Positions 1-7,624 of a DNA stretch of 33,905 nt are shown here, piece after piece (position 1 is the stretch's first letter; every line of letters starts with the position of its first letter). The position numbers and the translations under genes are program-made. The stretch covers positions 1 to 33,905 of the forward strand of contig JAJNBM010000013.1 in the NCBI GenBank assembly GCA_021156165.1, given 5' to 3'. Origin of the DNA: Gammaproteobacteria bacterium. Its GTDB lineage: Bacteria > Pseudomonadota > Gammaproteobacteria > UBA1113. The notes under the pieces were generated by a model. The model saw nothing but the letters and a program-made list of their open reading frames with translations, was not told where the DNA came from and did not search any database.

Positions 1-135
1 CCAGCAATAAAATACCCATACAGGAATAAGCGCATACCAACCGCGTAGGCCTGCTCTGCTAAAGACGTACCATAATCCGCCATAAATGATAACAAATAGG
101 CATACTATATTTAGCCAATGTGCGATGTTATTCAT
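1..135 (-). CDS. Small membrane protein, DUF5684-like (partial, C-terminus beyond window edge)
   Basis: An open frame of 45 codons starts with ATG at 135-133 and runs off the left edge. Its start overlaps the secF stop codon (TAATG), so it is probably translationally coupled to secF. The visible residues hold one hydrophobic helix (about 7-22) followed by GGLWYVFSRAGLRGWYALIP. The pattern GGLW-x-VF-x-(K/R)AG-x-x-GW-x-x-(L/I)IP is typical of DUF5684-type small membrane proteins, sometimes annotated near signal peptidases. The family call rests on this short motif alone. No function is claimed beyond a likely inner-membrane location. The rest of the gene lies outside the window. Confidence 0.55.
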   Translation of the reverse strand, partial: MNNIAHWLNIVCLFVIIYGGLWYVFSRAGLRGWYALIPVWVFYCW

Positions 136-1055
136 TACGGCGTATCGTCTAGCACATCGCGCGATGGCGGCAATAAATCGCGGCGATCTAAGCCTAAAAC
201 AACCGCCAATGCCCCGGCGACATAAATAGAAGAATAGGTTCCTACGATGATACCGGCAACCATCGCCATGGCAAAACCATGTAAAGTTTCACCGCCAAAG
301 AAAAACAACGACAACACAGCCAATAACGTTAGTCCGGAAGTCATGATAGTACGCGATAGGGTTTGATTGACTGATAAATTGACAATTTCTGTAGGAGTGC
401 CCTTACGGCTTTTACGAAAGTTCTCGCGTATCCGATCAAAAACGACGATAGTGTCGTTTAATGAATAGCCCATAACAGTCAATAAAGCCGCCAAGGAGGT
501 CAAATCAAACTCTATTTGGAAATAAGAGAAAAGACCCAAAATAATCAGTGGATCGTGAATAAGCGCCACCGCGGCGCTAATGGCAAATCTATATTCAAAA
601 CGAAAGGCAATGTAGATAGCCGTACCCAACAGCGCTAAAACCAAAGCCAAAGCACCACTGGTGGCTAATTCCTTACCGACCTGCGGCCCTATATAGTTGG
701 CACTCTGCAAAGTAGCGCCATTTAAATGCGCTACAACTTCTCTGCCTATATCTTTATTTTGCAGATTGTCTTGTTTGCCGCCTAAGCGTATCAATACCAC
801 CTTTGCTGTACCATAGATCTGCACTTTAACGTCTTTATACCCTGCTTCTTCTAGGGTGCTGCGCACCGTTTCTAAATTTTCAGCTTGAGGGAAAGCGGCT
901 ATGACTTCAGTACCACCGGTAAATTCCAAACCCCAATTCAAACCCTTCATAGTCAAGGTTAAAACACACAATAGCGCTAGCAATGCCGATATGGACATCG
1001 CCCACTTGCGTAAGGCCATAAAATTAATCGCGGTATTTTGTCTAAAAAATTCCAT
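135..1055 (-). CDS. secF: Protein translocase subunit SecF
   Basis: SecF forms with SecD and YajC the inner-membrane complex that uses the proton gradient to help SecYEG release exported proteins into the periplasm. The 306-residue product is close to the usual size (E. coli 323). It has a first membrane helix at about 17-36, the family motif FTGGTE at 45-50, a periplasmic domain to about 125, and a C-terminal block of five helices. The conserved MGYSLNDTIVVFDRIREN segment is at 195-212. The ATG at 1055 is preceded by AAGGAA 6 bases upstream. It follows secD on the same strand, but the 130-bp gap between them is almost filled by an inverted-repeat element, which is unusual because secD and secF are normally close together. 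Confidence 0.97.
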   Translation of the reverse strand: MEFFRQNTAINFMALRKWAMSISALLALLCVLTLTMKGLNWGLEFTGGTEVIAAFPQAENLETVRSTLEEAGYKDVKVQIYGTAKVVLIRLGGKQDNLQNKDIGREVVAHLNGATLQSANYIGPQVGKELATSGALALVLALLGTAIYIAFRFEYRFAISAAVALIHDPLIILGLFSYFQIEFDLTSLAALLTVMGYSLNDTIVVFDRIRENFRKSRKGTPTEIVNLSVNQTLSRTIMTSGLTLLAVLSLFFFGGETLHGFAMAMVAGIIVGTYSSIYVAGALAVVLGLDRRDLLPPSRDVLDDTP

Positions 1056-1067
1056 GTTGTTTCCTTA

Positions 1068-1189
1068 ATACTCTTCGCATTTGATTCTTAGGCTTTGTTG
1101 CCTTCGCCCATCTCGCACCAATCATGTGTAATATACCCTTAGTGCGCTAGAGCTCGGCGTCTCGCCTAAAAATCAACTGCTATGATTAT
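1068..1189 (-). repeat. MITE-like intergenic element, copy A (between secD and secF)
   Basis: About 122 bp bounded by imperfect terminal inverted repeats of 26 bp (21 of 26 positions match). Read on the minus strand the left end is ATAATCATAGCAGTTGATTT and the right end includes GCCTAAGAATCAAATGCGAA. Related copies lie at 32747-32871 and, partly, 23163-23257; all share the core GAGATGGGCG or a near match. The secD stop codon lies inside the left terminal repeat, so insertion happened right at the secD 3' end. The right end is 12 bp upstream of the secF ATG. There is no open frame inside, so any mobility would need an enzyme encoded elsewhere. Confidence 0.75.
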
Positions 1190-3066
1190 ATGCCAATAGA
1201 TAACTTCGTCAAACGCACTTTATGACCATAAATTAAATTGACTATAGCGCGCGTGCCTGTGATGGCCGTAAACATAGAGGTTAAAATACCAATGGTTAAG
1301 GTTACTGCAAAACCTTTCACGGCACCCGTGCCTATCATTAATAAAGCCATGGCTGCAATCAGAGTGGTGACGTTCGAGTCTACAATGGTAGCAAAAGCAC
1401 GTTCATAACCCGCTTGAATACTTGCCTGTGGCGATACCCCATTGCGCAATTCTTCGCGTATGCGCTCGAATATCAGCACATTGGCATCTACCGCCATACC
1501 TAAGGTTAAGAGTATGCCCGCTATACCGGGCAAGGATAGCGTTGCACCCAACACCGACAGCACCGCCACCAATAACACTAGATTCATACCTAGGGCGATG
1601 TCGGCTAATAAACCAAAGAAACGATAATACAGTATCATAAAAAGTACGATAGCGATAAAACCCACTTCAATCGAAAAAATGCCTTTATGGATGTTCTGCG
1701 CGCCTAAGCTAGGCCCGAGGGTACTCTCTTCAATGATTGCTACCGGTGTAGGAAGCGAACCGGCGCGTAATAACAGCGACAAATCACGCGATTCTTTAAC
1801 ATCGGATAGGCCAGTGATTTGGAAGGTACTGGGCAAAGCACTTTGAATCGTGGCGCTACTGATGACACGTTCACTTTTACGCTGTGTGTATTGCATTTCA
1901 CCCTTTACCACTACGGGCGTTAAAACCGTTTCCACATAAACGATAGCCAGCGGCTTGCCCACATTCTCGCCCGTAATGCGGTAAAAAGCAGCCTCGCCGC
2001 CGCCGCCTAAAGTGATAGATACAGCTGGCCGTCCATCCTCAGCCACCGTCGCGGTAGCATTGGTAATGGACGAACCCGATAGAACAATCTGATCCTGCAA
2101 TAATATGGGAATCGCTTCGGTCGTACCGGCAGGAGTATAAGGATACAAAGAAGTTCCGGGGGGTATCAAGCCACTTTCTTTGGCTTGCGCTGCATCGTGT
2201 TGCACATCTTGCAAATGAAACTCTAAGGTTGCAGTACCGCCTATGATTTGTTTAGCCCGCGCTGTATCTTGCACCCCAGGTAAATCAACCGAAATGCGAT
2301 CCGCACCCTGGCGTTGCACTATAGGTTCATTCACACCCAATTCATCTATACGTTTACGCAATACGGATATGGTTTTATCTACCGCGAAATTTTGAGCATC
2401 GGCACGCGCTTGTTCCGATAAATTAGCTTGTACCAGCCATTGCGGTCCATCGGGAGTTAAGGATTGCGTAAATTCGGGGTAATCTTGTGACAATATAGCT
2501 GCTATTTTGTCGGCGGTTGCGCGATCCGCTGCACGGATACGAATGCCATCTTGGTTATCTTGTAGGCCTAAATAACGGACGCCGTTTTTACGTAAAGTAT
2601 CGGCAATATTGCGTTCCGCGGCTTGCATGCGGTGGGTTACTAAGGAATTGATATCGATAGCCATCAAGAAATGCACGCCGCCACTTAAATCTAAGCCTAA
2701 AGGCACTGCCTGGGCACCTATGGCTTGCAGCCACTTAGGCGTCGTTGCCGCCATATTCAAAGCAACCGTGTAACCCGTACCCAAGGCATCTTTAATGACG
2801 TCATCCGCACGCAATTGTGTATCGGCATTCGCAAAATGATACAACACGCTGTCATTCGCTATTTTCTCAACTTGACTATACTCTATCTGGTGATTCGCCA
2901 AGGCAGCGCGTAGGGTATTTAACGTATTGGCATCCAAGGAGTGAGCGCTATCGGCGGAAACTTGCACCGCATAATCTTTTGTATACAAATTGGGTAAGGA
3001 ATAAACAATCCCAAATAAAAGCACTACAATGACTAATAAATACTTCCACGCCGGATAGCGATTCAT
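1186..3066 (-). CDS. secD: Protein translocase subunit SecD
   Basis: SecD is the large partner of SecF in the proton-driven export complex. The 626-residue product matches the family length (E. coli 615). A membrane helix at about 7-24 is followed by a long periplasmic region; the conserved LGLDLSGGVHF motif is at 123-133. The C-terminal roughly 160 residues hold five membrane helices with the signature GMAVDANVLIFERIREE, which carries the conserved Asp of the proton path. The protein ends in a conventional ...KLSIGI tail. ATG at 3066 has TAAGGAA upstream. yajC ends 21 bp before it, supporting co-transcription. The stop codon lies in the terminal repeat of a MITE-like element, but the protein is not visibly shortened. 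Confidence 0.97.
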   Translation of the reverse strand: MNRYPAWKYLLVIVVLLFGIVYSLPNLYTKDYAVQVSADSAHSLDANTLNTLRAALANHQIEYSQVEKIANDSVLYHFANADTQLRADDVIKDALGTGYTVALNMAATTPKWLQAIGAQAVPLGLDLSGGVHFLMAIDINSLVTHRMQAAERNIADTLRKNGVRYLGLQDNQDGIRIRAADRATADKIAAILSQDYPEFTQSLTPDGPQWLVQANLSEQARADAQNFAVDKTISVLRKRIDELGVNEPIVQRQGADRISVDLPGVQDTARAKQIIGGTATLEFHLQDVQHDAAQAKESGLIPPGTSLYPYTPAGTTEAIPILLQDQIVLSGSSITNATATVAEDGRPAVSITLGGGGEAAFYRITGENVGKPLAIVYVETVLTPVVVKGEMQYTQRKSERVISSATIQSALPSTFQITGLSDVKESRDLSLLLRAGSLPTPVAIIEESTLGPSLGAQNIHKGIFSIEVGFIAIVLFMILYYRFFGLLADIALGMNLVLLVAVLSVLGATLSLPGIAGILLTLGMAVDANVLIFERIREELRNGVSPQASIQAGYERAFATIVDSNVTTLIAAMALLMIGTGAVKGFAVTLTIGILTSMFTAITGTRAIVNLIYGHKVRLTKLSIGI

Positions 3067-3087
3067 ACGATTTCCTTATTAAGAAAT

Positions 3088-3432
3088 TTAATTCTTTACT
3101 GTACCCTTAGGTAAACAAGCCACAATCGCTGTTTTTTGGACTTTAATTTCCACCCCTTTCGCCACTTCTATAGTAGCTATATTTTCATGAATACTTACAA
3201 CCACACCCAGAATTCCGCCACCTATCACCACTTCGTCGCCTGCGCTCACAGCCGCCAACATTTCCCTCGTTTCTTTTTGACGTTTGCTTTGCGGACGAAT
3301 CAAAAAGAAGTAAAAGAACAGGAAAAATACGCCAATGAACAATAAAAAGCTTAGGTTACCACCACTTTGGGCATGGGTAGTTGCAGCTGCATCGGTTGTT
3401 GCCGCCAGGGCTGTAGGGACTAGAAAACTCAT
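3088..3432 (-). CDS. yajC: Preprotein translocase subunit YajC
   Basis: YajC is a small single-span inner-membrane protein that associates with SecDF. The 114-residue product has an Ala/Thr-rich N-terminus, one membrane helix at about 28-45 and the family's RPQSKRQKE motif directly after it (46-54). A soluble basic/beta segment with GDEVVIGGGILGVV follows. Length matches the family (about 110). It lies 21 bp upstream of secD in the usual yajC-secD-secF order. Upstream, where tgt is normally found in gammaproteobacteria, there is an ankyrin-repeat gene. Confidence 0.96.
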   Translation of the reverse strand: MSFLVPTALAATTDAAATTHAQSGGNLSFLLFIGVFFLFFYFFLIRPQSKRQKETREMLAAVSAGDEVVIGGGILGVVVSIHENIATIEVAKGVEIKVQKTAIVACLPKGTVKN

Positions 3433-3522
3433 GTTAGGCTCCTATTTATATTTAAAGAACAAACTTTACCTGGTTTGGGGCTAATACGCAAGCGTTGAGT
3501 CCGAAAATATTCTGAATAATAA

Positions 3523-3567
3523 ATCCTATAGTTTTACCTTCATTAACCAAAGGAAGTACTATAGGAT
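3523..3567. repeat. Inverted repeat between the ankyrin gene and yajC
   Basis: A perfect 10-bp inverted repeat, ATCCTATAGT at 3523-3532 and ACTATAGGAT at 3558-3567, separated by 25 bp that can extend the stem imperfectly (CTTC/GAAG). It lies just after the ankyrin stop codon and about 90 bp upstream of the yajC start. It may act as a terminator or RNA-stabilising hairpin for the ankyrin transcript, but no clear run of T follows on the minus strand. Confidence 0.5.
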
Positions 3568-3599
3568 GTAGGAAAATACTGGCGCACCTCTTTTTAACC

Positions 3600-4694
3600 T
3601 TATCCCATGTTTCTAGATTGATTAATAGCCTGATTAATCGAAGTGACCAATTGCTCCTCACTATCATTTTTAGAGTCCCAACTACCCTCTTTAGCTTCCG
3701 GTTTTGAAAAGAAGCTGAAGATTCCTACTAAAACCTCATGTGGAAGCCATTGTATATAATTAGCATAGTTCTCTTCTTCTTTTGGCCATATATCTATAGA
3801 CTGCAAAGGACTCAGAATAGCTTGAGGGTAATGAAATTTCTGAGCATAAGTCAATGGAGTTTCCCCATGCTTATCTTTGAACAGGAATGCGCCCGAATCA
3901 AATAATAAATGAACTATTTCTAGTAATTTATCAGATGTCTTGTCCATTATCTCGGCTAATGCTGCAGGTTCATAATCGACAATACGTTCTCCTTGTTCGA
4001 AAATTCCTCTAGTTCGTTGAATTTTTTTGAAAAGAAGATGCAATGGAGTTTGACCATTCTGATCACAACTATTAACAAGAGCAAGGCATCCAATATCACA
4101 AGCCTTTCGCAAAATTATTTTAATCAATCCTATTTTACGAGAGTCCACAGCCCAATGTAGAAGCGTACGCCCCTGTTCATCCACTCGACAAATATCAGTA
4201 TCCTTGTGGTTAATAAGGGAATAAGCTATTCTTAATAGAGTGGCTTCGTCTTGCTCTCTTCTAACACCACCCGTAATAAAAAAGTGTAAAGGACTCATAC
4301 TTTTTTCATAATTCTGATTAACATCCGCACCGCCTGCAATGAGCTTATCAACTATATCTGCGTTCATAATGGCGATAGCATGATGCAAAGAAGCAAGGCC
4401 GTTGTTAGCGGCTTGGTTAATATCAGCGCCACTTTTAATTAACAAATCAATTATACGTACATTTCTGCTCGCATGATCAATGGCGTAGTGCAAAATCGTT
4501 TTCCCCCCGGCACCCGAAAAACCGGTAATACTCCGAGACATTATTTCAACCAGCATTTCATCACCACACAAACGGATAAAATGTTGAAGCTTGCCCTCCT
4601 GATACAAAGTTTCAGCCATCGCTACATTAGCATGATTTATAGCATCTAGAACAGCATCGAAAAGGTTTTCTAATATTTCTTCTTCTGCTGACAT
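3600..4694 (-). CDS. Ankyrin-repeat protein with C-terminal F-box-like motif, putative effector
   Basis: A 364-residue protein with about five to six ankyrin repeats between residues 60 and 290, recognisable from units such as GKTILHYAIDHA, IIDLLIKSGADINQ, GRTLLHWAVDS and GQTPLHLLF. After the repeats, LPHEVLVGIFSFF at 317-329 resembles the core of an F-box (LPxEhhxxIhsyL), the motif that recruits host SCF ubiquitin ligase through Skp1. Ankyrin plus F-box is a known layout for Legionella effectors, although there the F-box is N-terminal. No signal peptide is visible. The start ATG has GGAG 9 bases upstream. The gene interrupts the queA-yajC interval on the same strand. The ankyrin assignment is firm; the F-box and effector roles are inference from one motif and context. 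Confidence 0.85.
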   Translation of the reverse strand: MSAEEEILENLFDAVLDAINHANVAMAETLYQEGKLQHFIRLCGDEMLVEIMSRSITGFSGAGGKTILHYAIDHASRNVRIIDLLIKSGADINQAANNGLASLHHAIAIMNADIVDKLIAGGADVNQNYEKSMSPLHFFITGGVRREQDEATLLRIAYSLINHKDTDICRVDEQGRTLLHWAVDSRKIGLIKIILRKACDIGCLALVNSCDQNGQTPLHLLFKKIQRTRGIFEQGERIVDYEPAALAEIMDKTSDKLLEIVHLLFDSGAFLFKDKHGETPLTYAQKFHYPQAILSPLQSIDIWPKEEENYANYIQWLPHEVLVGIFSFFSKPEAKEGSWDSKNDSEEQLVTSINQAINQSRNMG

Positions 4695-4807
4695 AAAGGT
4701 GCTCCGTGAATGTATGTTTAAGAATTTTTAACCCTATCCTTGGTCCGTTATCGTCTATTCCATGTCTGACAGCGCACTTCTAAAGCACTTTAATGATACC
4801 ACTTATT

Positions 4808-5830
4808 TTATAAAACCAACATACAATCGCCATAGCTGTAAAAACGATACTGCGCTTTTATGGCATGTTGATAAGCGGCCATAGTCGTTTCGTAACCCGC
4901 AAAAGCGGCAACGAGCATCAACAAGCTGGATTGCGGCAAATGAAAATTCGTCAATAATCCATCAATTACCTTAAACTCATAACCTGGATAAATAAACAGA
5001 TTGGAATCGCCATTGAAAGGTTGCAGGCTACCCGTTTGGGCTGCGGTTTCTAAAGAACGCACTGTAGTTGTTCCAACGGCTATCACTCGCCCACCGCATT
5101 CCTTGGTGCGTGCAATCGCTTGGCAAACACTCTCCGGCACTTGTAACCATTCATAATGCAAACGATGCTCGCGGATCTGCTGTACCCGTACGGGTTGGAA
5201 GGTACCTGCGCCTACATGCAAGGTTAAATAAGCTAATTCTATGCCTAGGGTTTGTAAGTTCTCCAAAAAAGGTTTATCAAAATGTAACCCTGCCGTGGGT
5301 GCGGCCACTGAACCATCGTTATGTGCATATACAGTTTGATAGCGCTCTTTATCGGCTATTTCGGCTTCACGATGAAAGTACGGCGGTAAAGGAATTTCTC
5401 CGGTCTGTTCCATAATATCCGTCCAAGAACGTTGAGGTAATGCCTCAATAAGAAATAAGTCGTTTTGTCGCCCTACCACTTCCACACTATCGCCACTGTC
5501 TAGGTGAATGATTTGTTTATTTTGGGGGGTTTTGCTGGCACGTAGATGTACTAAAGCATGTCTTTTATCTAATAATCGCTCAACCAATACCTCTACCTTA
5601 CCGCCACTGCTTTTATGGCCATGTAGGCGCGCAGGCATCACCTTAGAGTCGTTCATCACCAATAAATCCCCAGGCCGTAAAGATTGCGCTAAATCTATGA
5701 ATTGCTGATCAGCCCAACGCTTCGCATTTCTATCCACCCTTAGCAAACGACTTTGGGTACGTTTTTCCATAGGATAACGGGCTATCTGTTGCTCCGGCAA
5801 GGCATAATCGTAGTCGCTTAAAGTATACAT
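4808..5830 (-). CDS. queA: S-adenosylmethionine:tRNA ribosyltransferase-isomerase QueA
   Basis: QueA transfers and isomerises the ribosyl moiety of S-adenosylmethionine onto preQ1-modified tRNA to make epoxyqueuosine, the penultimate step of queuosine synthesis. The 340-residue product has the usual length (about 350). Conserved blocks are the N-terminal DYALPEQQIARYP, LLVMNDSKVMPARLHG, the GSVAAPTAGLHF loop, LHVGAGTFQPV, VGTTTVRSLE, NFHLPQSSLLMLVAAFAG and the C-terminal YRFYSYGDCMLVL. The partner tgt, which puts preQ1 into the tRNA and normally follows queA, is not present; the next gene is an ankyrin protein 113 bp downstream. tgt must lie elsewhere if the pathway works. Confidence 0.97.
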   Translation of the reverse strand: MYTLSDYDYALPEQQIARYPMEKRTQSRLLRVDRNAKRWADQQFIDLAQSLRPGDLLVMNDSKVMPARLHGHKSSGGKVEVLVERLLDKRHALVHLRASKTPQNKQIIHLDSGDSVEVVGRQNDLFLIEALPQRSWTDIMEQTGEIPLPPYFHREAEIADKERYQTVYAHNDGSVAAPTAGLHFDKPFLENLQTLGIELAYLTLHVGAGTFQPVRVQQIREHRLHYEWLQVPESVCQAIARTKECGGRVIAVGTTTVRSLETAAQTGSLQPFNGDSNLFIYPGYEFKVIDGLLTNFHLPQSSLLMLVAAFAGYETTMAAYQHAIKAQYRFYSYGDCMLVL

Positions 5831-5906
5831 CTTTGGCTAAATCCATGAATTTTGGCGATTTTAGCACACATTTTTGCACTAAAACAGCTCATTTTTTTAT
5901 GTTCCC

Positions 5907-5939
5907 CTTAATATTTCCTTAATATTTTTGTATTATACT
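5907..5939 (+). promoter_or_regulatory. PmrA-type box plus -10 for the 5995 operon
   Basis: CTTAATATTTCCTTAAT at 5907-5923 is a direct repeat of CTTAAT with a 5-bp spacer and fits the Legionella/Coxiella PmrA consensus cTTAA-N2-TT-N2-cTTAA exactly. Ten bases later comes TATACT (5934-5939) as a -10. There is no normal -35, as expected for an activator-dependent promoter. It points at the gene starting at 5995. Three more promoters in this window have the same box and the same 10-bp spacing. Confidence 0.82.
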
Positions 5940-5994
5940 CATATATAGGCTATAGTTAATCTCGGTTAAGGTTGACTAAAAGGTAAAGGATGTT

Positions 5995-6435
5995 ATGAAA
6001 AGCTTGTTTCTTGATCCGGAGTCACGTCCCGTTGAGGAATGGCCTAATAGTTTGTATATGATTTGTGATGTACCGAGCAATTTCCTGGATATGCCTGTCG
6101 TCGATTTGATGGTAGAGGCGGTTTCCATTGCCCAAGAGCGGAATTTTCAGAATTCGCGCAATTATACGGATGATGGCAGCGGTAAGCACAGCTCAAATCA
6201 ATACTTTACCGGCAAATTGTCCGAGGTTAAACACCATATTGAAGTGTCTTTAAACCGCTTTGATAAGATATTTAATAAAGACCCTAGCAGAAAGTATGTA
6301 TTGCTGGTCTTTAAGGTGCCCAATGATATAGAAATCAAGACCGATAAGGTCTATGGGCAAAGGATTAAATCGGTCAATCCAGAGGCAATTAAGCCTTTGT
6401 ATTTACACCAAATTTATTTTTTTGAGGAGAAATGA
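5995..6435 (+). CDS. Unknown 146-residue protein under a PmrA-type promoter, putative effector
   Basis: Not recognised as a member of a known family. The product is soluble with no signal peptide or membrane segment. It contains an aromatic/acidic N-terminal part (FLDPESRPVEEWP), a long helix-prone section (about 35-50), a polar linker rich in Ser, Asn and Gly (about 54-68) and beta-like hydrophobic stretches near the end (YVLLVFKVP, LYLHQIYFF). It finishes in EEK. ATG 5995 has AAAGGA upstream at good spacing. The next gene starts 3 bases after its stop and takes its ribosome site from this gene's last codons, so the two are a translationally coupled pair. The promoter makes a secreted effector or a secretion-linked protein likely; this is inference. 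Confidence 0.75.
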   Translation: MKSLFLDPESRPVEEWPNSLYMICDVPSNFLDMPVVDLMVEAVSIAQERNFQNSRNYTDDGSGKHSSNQYFTGKLSEVKHHIEVSLNRFDKIFNKDPSRKYVLLVFKVPNDIEIKTDKVYGQRIKSVNPEAIKPLYLHQIYFFEEK

Positions 6436-6438
6436 GAA

Positions 6439-6732
6439 ATGGCGGCAATAACAGGAACAGTACTTACAGCAGCAGCATTAGTACGATTTGGTCTATTGGC
6501 AAGAGCAAGCTTCTCTAATGCGCAGAGACTTGCGGCTAATGCGCGCATGGAACAGGCTCCAACAAATGTGGGTGTTCTTTTCTACAATCCAGATAATAGG
6601 GCTGCTCTGAGTTCAAATATCAATTCAATGTACAACCAAGGCAGAACAACAGTACCTACTCTTACCCCTGGTGCTGCAGCTCTTGATGTTAATGTTCTTC
6701 GTGGAACAACCAACAGCAACAAGCCCAAATAA
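6439..6732 (+). CDS. Unknown 97-residue protein, second gene of PmrA-type operon
   Basis: No family recognised. The N-terminus is hydrophobic and Ala-rich (ITGTVLTAAALVRFGLLARA, residues 4-23), which could be a weak membrane helix or an amphipathic helix. The rest is polar, low in acidic residues and rich in Asn, Ala, Thr and Gly, with no cysteine. The start has GAGGAG upstream, lying within the last codons of the preceding gene. A strong intrinsic terminator follows 24 bp after the stop. Being cotranscribed with the 146-residue protein, the two may act together, for example as effector and chaperone or as two effectors; nothing in the sequence decides between these. Confidence 0.72.
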   Translation: MAAITGTVLTAAALVRFGLLARASFSNAQRLAANARMEQAPTNVGVLFYNPDNRAALSSNINSMYNQGRTTVPTLTPGAAALDVNVLRGTTNSNKPK

Positions 6733-6756
6733 TAGACTGATATTCACTATTCAAAG

Positions 6757-6780
6757 AGCCCACAACGTGGGCTTTTTTTT
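6757..6780 (+). terminator. Intrinsic terminator of the 5995-6732 operon
   Basis: Perfect 7-bp stem AGCCCAC/GTGGGCT with an AAC loop (6757-6773), followed by a run of eight T including the last stem base. Confidence 0.93.
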
Positions 6781-7092
6781 ATGTATTCATAGCAGTTGGT
6801 TTTGAGGATAGAAGCACCAGACTTTAAGCTAATCTCAAGATTGTTTTCGTAGGGGCAAGCCCCGTGCCTGCCCTAGAGGGGCAACCGCAGGGGGTTGCCC
6901 CTACGATAGATCACCGTTTTGCCGATAATTTAGAGCTTAACCGAATGACAGCCACAGAGATACGACCCAAACATTGTCTTCTATATAATTTATGATTTGA
7001 AAAACTATAGGGGTGCAAGACCAAACGAAAAAAGCCCCTCACAAAAAGATAATGCAGGAGGCGGAAATATTCGGTTTTAACTAGTAGGGTCA
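6781..7092. repeat. Non-coding stretch with repeat remnants
   Basis: No credible gene. It holds a single terminal half of the MITE-like family at about 6784-6807 (TATTCATAGCAGTTGGTTTT, close to the left end of the copy at 32747). A GC-rich palindromic repeat lies at 6848-6905 with perfect 11-bp arms CGTAGGGGCAA and TTGCCCCTACG and internal GC-rich direct and inverted repeats. The remainder (about 6906-7027) is AT-rich and shows nothing recognisable. Confidence 0.65.
7028..7062 (-). terminator. Possible weak terminator for the 7350-7093 gene
   Basis: On the minus strand GCCTC (7062-7058) can pair with GAGGGGC (7040-7034) using a G-T pair, followed by six T. The loop is long, so this is a weak candidate. 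Confidence 0.35.
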
Positions 7093-7350
7093 CTAAGGTT
7101 TAGCATTCTTCGGTGGAAAACCACCTAAAATTTTTTGAACTGTTTCTTGTATTATCTTCTCAGCGGCTGTTCCCTTTCTCTCAAAGGTTCCACCACCGGT
7201 GGTTCCCAATGCAGCCTTATGAGCTTCTGCTAACTTTCCTAGATCAAGCGTATCCTCTAAGAAAGCTAATACAGCCGCTTCAAAACGCCTCACGGCCTCT
7301 GAGTCGGCAAATTTCCCAGTAGTATCGTCCTTAAATGTAAAGAAGCTCAT
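7093..7350 (-). CDS. Unknown 85-residue protein under a PmrA-type promoter
   Basis: No family recognised. The open frame can be extended upstream to a GTG at 7401, but that codon and the ATG at 7383 lie on or within a few bases of the promoter elements. The ATG at 7350 has GGGAGG 7 bases upstream and is the best start, giving 85 residues that begin MSFFTFKDD. The product is mostly helix-forming (about 18-48), then a flexible Gly/Thr segment (LGTTGGGT), then another helix, and a Pro/Lys tail ending KNAKP. No signal peptide. It has its own PmrA-type promoter and is transcribed alone. Small size and shared regulation with neighbouring genes suggest a secreted or secretion-linked protein; the function is unknown. 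Confidence 0.72.
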   Translation of the reverse strand: MSFFTFKDDTTGKFADSEAVRRFEAAVLAFLEDTLDLGKLAEAHKAALGTTGGGTFERKGTAAEKIIQETVQKILGGFPPKNAKP

Positions 7351-7385
7351 TTTCATTCCTCCCAATAAACTTCCTATATACATTA

Positions 7386-7418
7386 ATTGTACAGTAGCCA
7401 CCTTAAGGGAAGGTTAAA
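7386..7418 (-). promoter_or_regulatory. PmrA-type box plus -10 for the 7350-7093 gene
   Basis: On the minus strand TTTAACCTTCCCTTAAG (7418-7402) has the TTAA-N2-TT-N2-cTTAA pattern, followed after exactly 10 bp by TACAAT (7391-7386). The first half-site starts with T instead of C. This spacing is identical to the other three boxes. Transcription would start near 7379, leaving a leader of about 30 bases to the ATG at 7350. Confidence 0.75.
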
Positions 7419-7592
7419 GATTGAGAATTTTCGTACAAATTTTGAATTTTTTTATCCTGGCAAAAATAATATCGATGAAAATCAACGAATTCCATTTTTT
7501 GGCAGGGAAACTATAGAACTTAGCCAGGAAATAATGGCCTCATTAGATATCCACTTGATTTACAAAGGATTACTCGAATTGCGCGAGTTGGC

Positions 7593-7624
7593 AAAAATCC
7601 CCCGCGGGAGAATGCACGGGGGAT
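7593..7624 (-). terminator. Intrinsic terminator of the 7894-7652 gene
   Basis: On the minus strand ATCCCCCG (7624-7617) pairs with CGGGGGAT (7604-7597), with a 12-base loop, followed by TTTTT. It lies 28 bp after the stop codon. Confidence 0.85.

Noticed and set aside
3452..3667. 71-codon minus-strand frame overlapping the end of the ankyrin gene
   Set aside because: It overlaps the ankyrin gene in another frame and covers the inverted repeat; no ribosome site or likeness to known proteins.
4717..4732. PmrA-like direct repeat upstream of the ankyrin/F-box-like gene
   Set aside because: On the minus strand the two TTAA half-sites are one base too close (N4 instead of N5) and no -10 hexamer lies 10 bp downstream.
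6911..7093. 60-codon minus-strand frame in the repeat-rich gap
   Set aside because: No ribosome site, basic low-information composition, and it lies over the possible terminator of the 7350-7093 gene.
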